DNA from: an uncultured Bacilli bacterium | Lineage (GTDB): Bacteria > Bacillota_I > Bacilli_A > RF39 > UBA660 | Direction: 5' to 3' | DNA length: 6,466 nucleotides | NCBI GenBank assembly: GCA_944332505.1 | Contig: CALVKC010000063.1 | Location: forward strand, 1-6,466 | In this document: in pieces, positions 6,451 through 6,466 of the stretch | Layout of the letters: each line of letters begins with the position of its first letter | Position numbering within the stretch: position 1 is the stretch's first letter | Notes under the pieces: model-generated | Told to the model about the DNA's origin: nothing | The model's input: only the letters and a program-made list of their open reading frames with translations | The model's database searches: none | Translations under genes and position numbers: made by a program

Positions 6451-6466
6451 AATTTATTTCTAAAAT

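Noticed and set aside
6451..6466. Terminator or promoter after the coupling protein gene
   Set aside because: Only 16 AT-rich bases remain, with no hairpin or recognisable boxes.

Overview
The window is a compact, one-directional block of four genes from a Gram-positive-type conjugative DNA transfer system (a type IV secretion system, T4SS). In order they are a VirB4-family ATPase whose 5' end lies outside the window, a membrane-anchored two-domain peptidoglycan hydrolase, a small lipoprotein with a second membrane anchor, and a VirD4/TraG-family coupling ATPase. No relaxase, integrase, origin of transfer, RNA gene, CRISPR array or insertion sequence is visible, so the sequence does not show whether this is an integrative conjugative element or a plasmid.

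The organism is probably a low-GC member of the Bacillota, possibly a gut-type Bacilli/Clostridia lineage. The DNA is strongly AT-rich by eye, all start sites have GGAGG-type Shine-Dalgarno sequences, the lipobox is of Gram-positive style, and SpoIID and NlpC/P60 domains are typical of that phylum. Tryptophan is encoded by TGG throughout and no in-frame TGA occurs, so the standard bacterial code fits. None of the four genes ends in TGA, but that sample is too small to interpret. The taxon is inference.

Layout. Positions 1-1554 encode the VirB4 motor, lacking part of its N-terminal domain. Positions 1559-3358 encode the hydrolase, starting at a GTG whose Shine-Dalgarno lies inside the last codons of VirB4. 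Positions 3348-4103 encode the lipoprotein, overlapping the hydrolase gene by 11 bases. A 61-base AT-rich gap holds a plausible promoter and a near-perfect Shine-Dalgarno, then 4165-6450 encodes the coupling protein. The final 16 bases contain nothing recognisable.

Working model. VirD4 would select the DNA-relaxase substrate and feed it to the channel, VirB4 would energise assembly and transfer at the inner face of the membrane, the hydrolase would open the thick cell wall, and the lipoprotein would be a surface or channel accessory subunit. The most notable point is the hydrolase: a SpoIID/LytB-type glycan-cleaving domain is fused to an NlpC/P60 peptidase, where the best-known Gram-positive conjugation hydrolases (Tn916 Orf14, ICEBs1 CwlT) pair a lysozyme-like domain with NlpC/P60. 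The coupling protein also carries an unusual long C-terminal tail with repeated NPF-type motifs, a 66-base tandem duplication and an acidic end.
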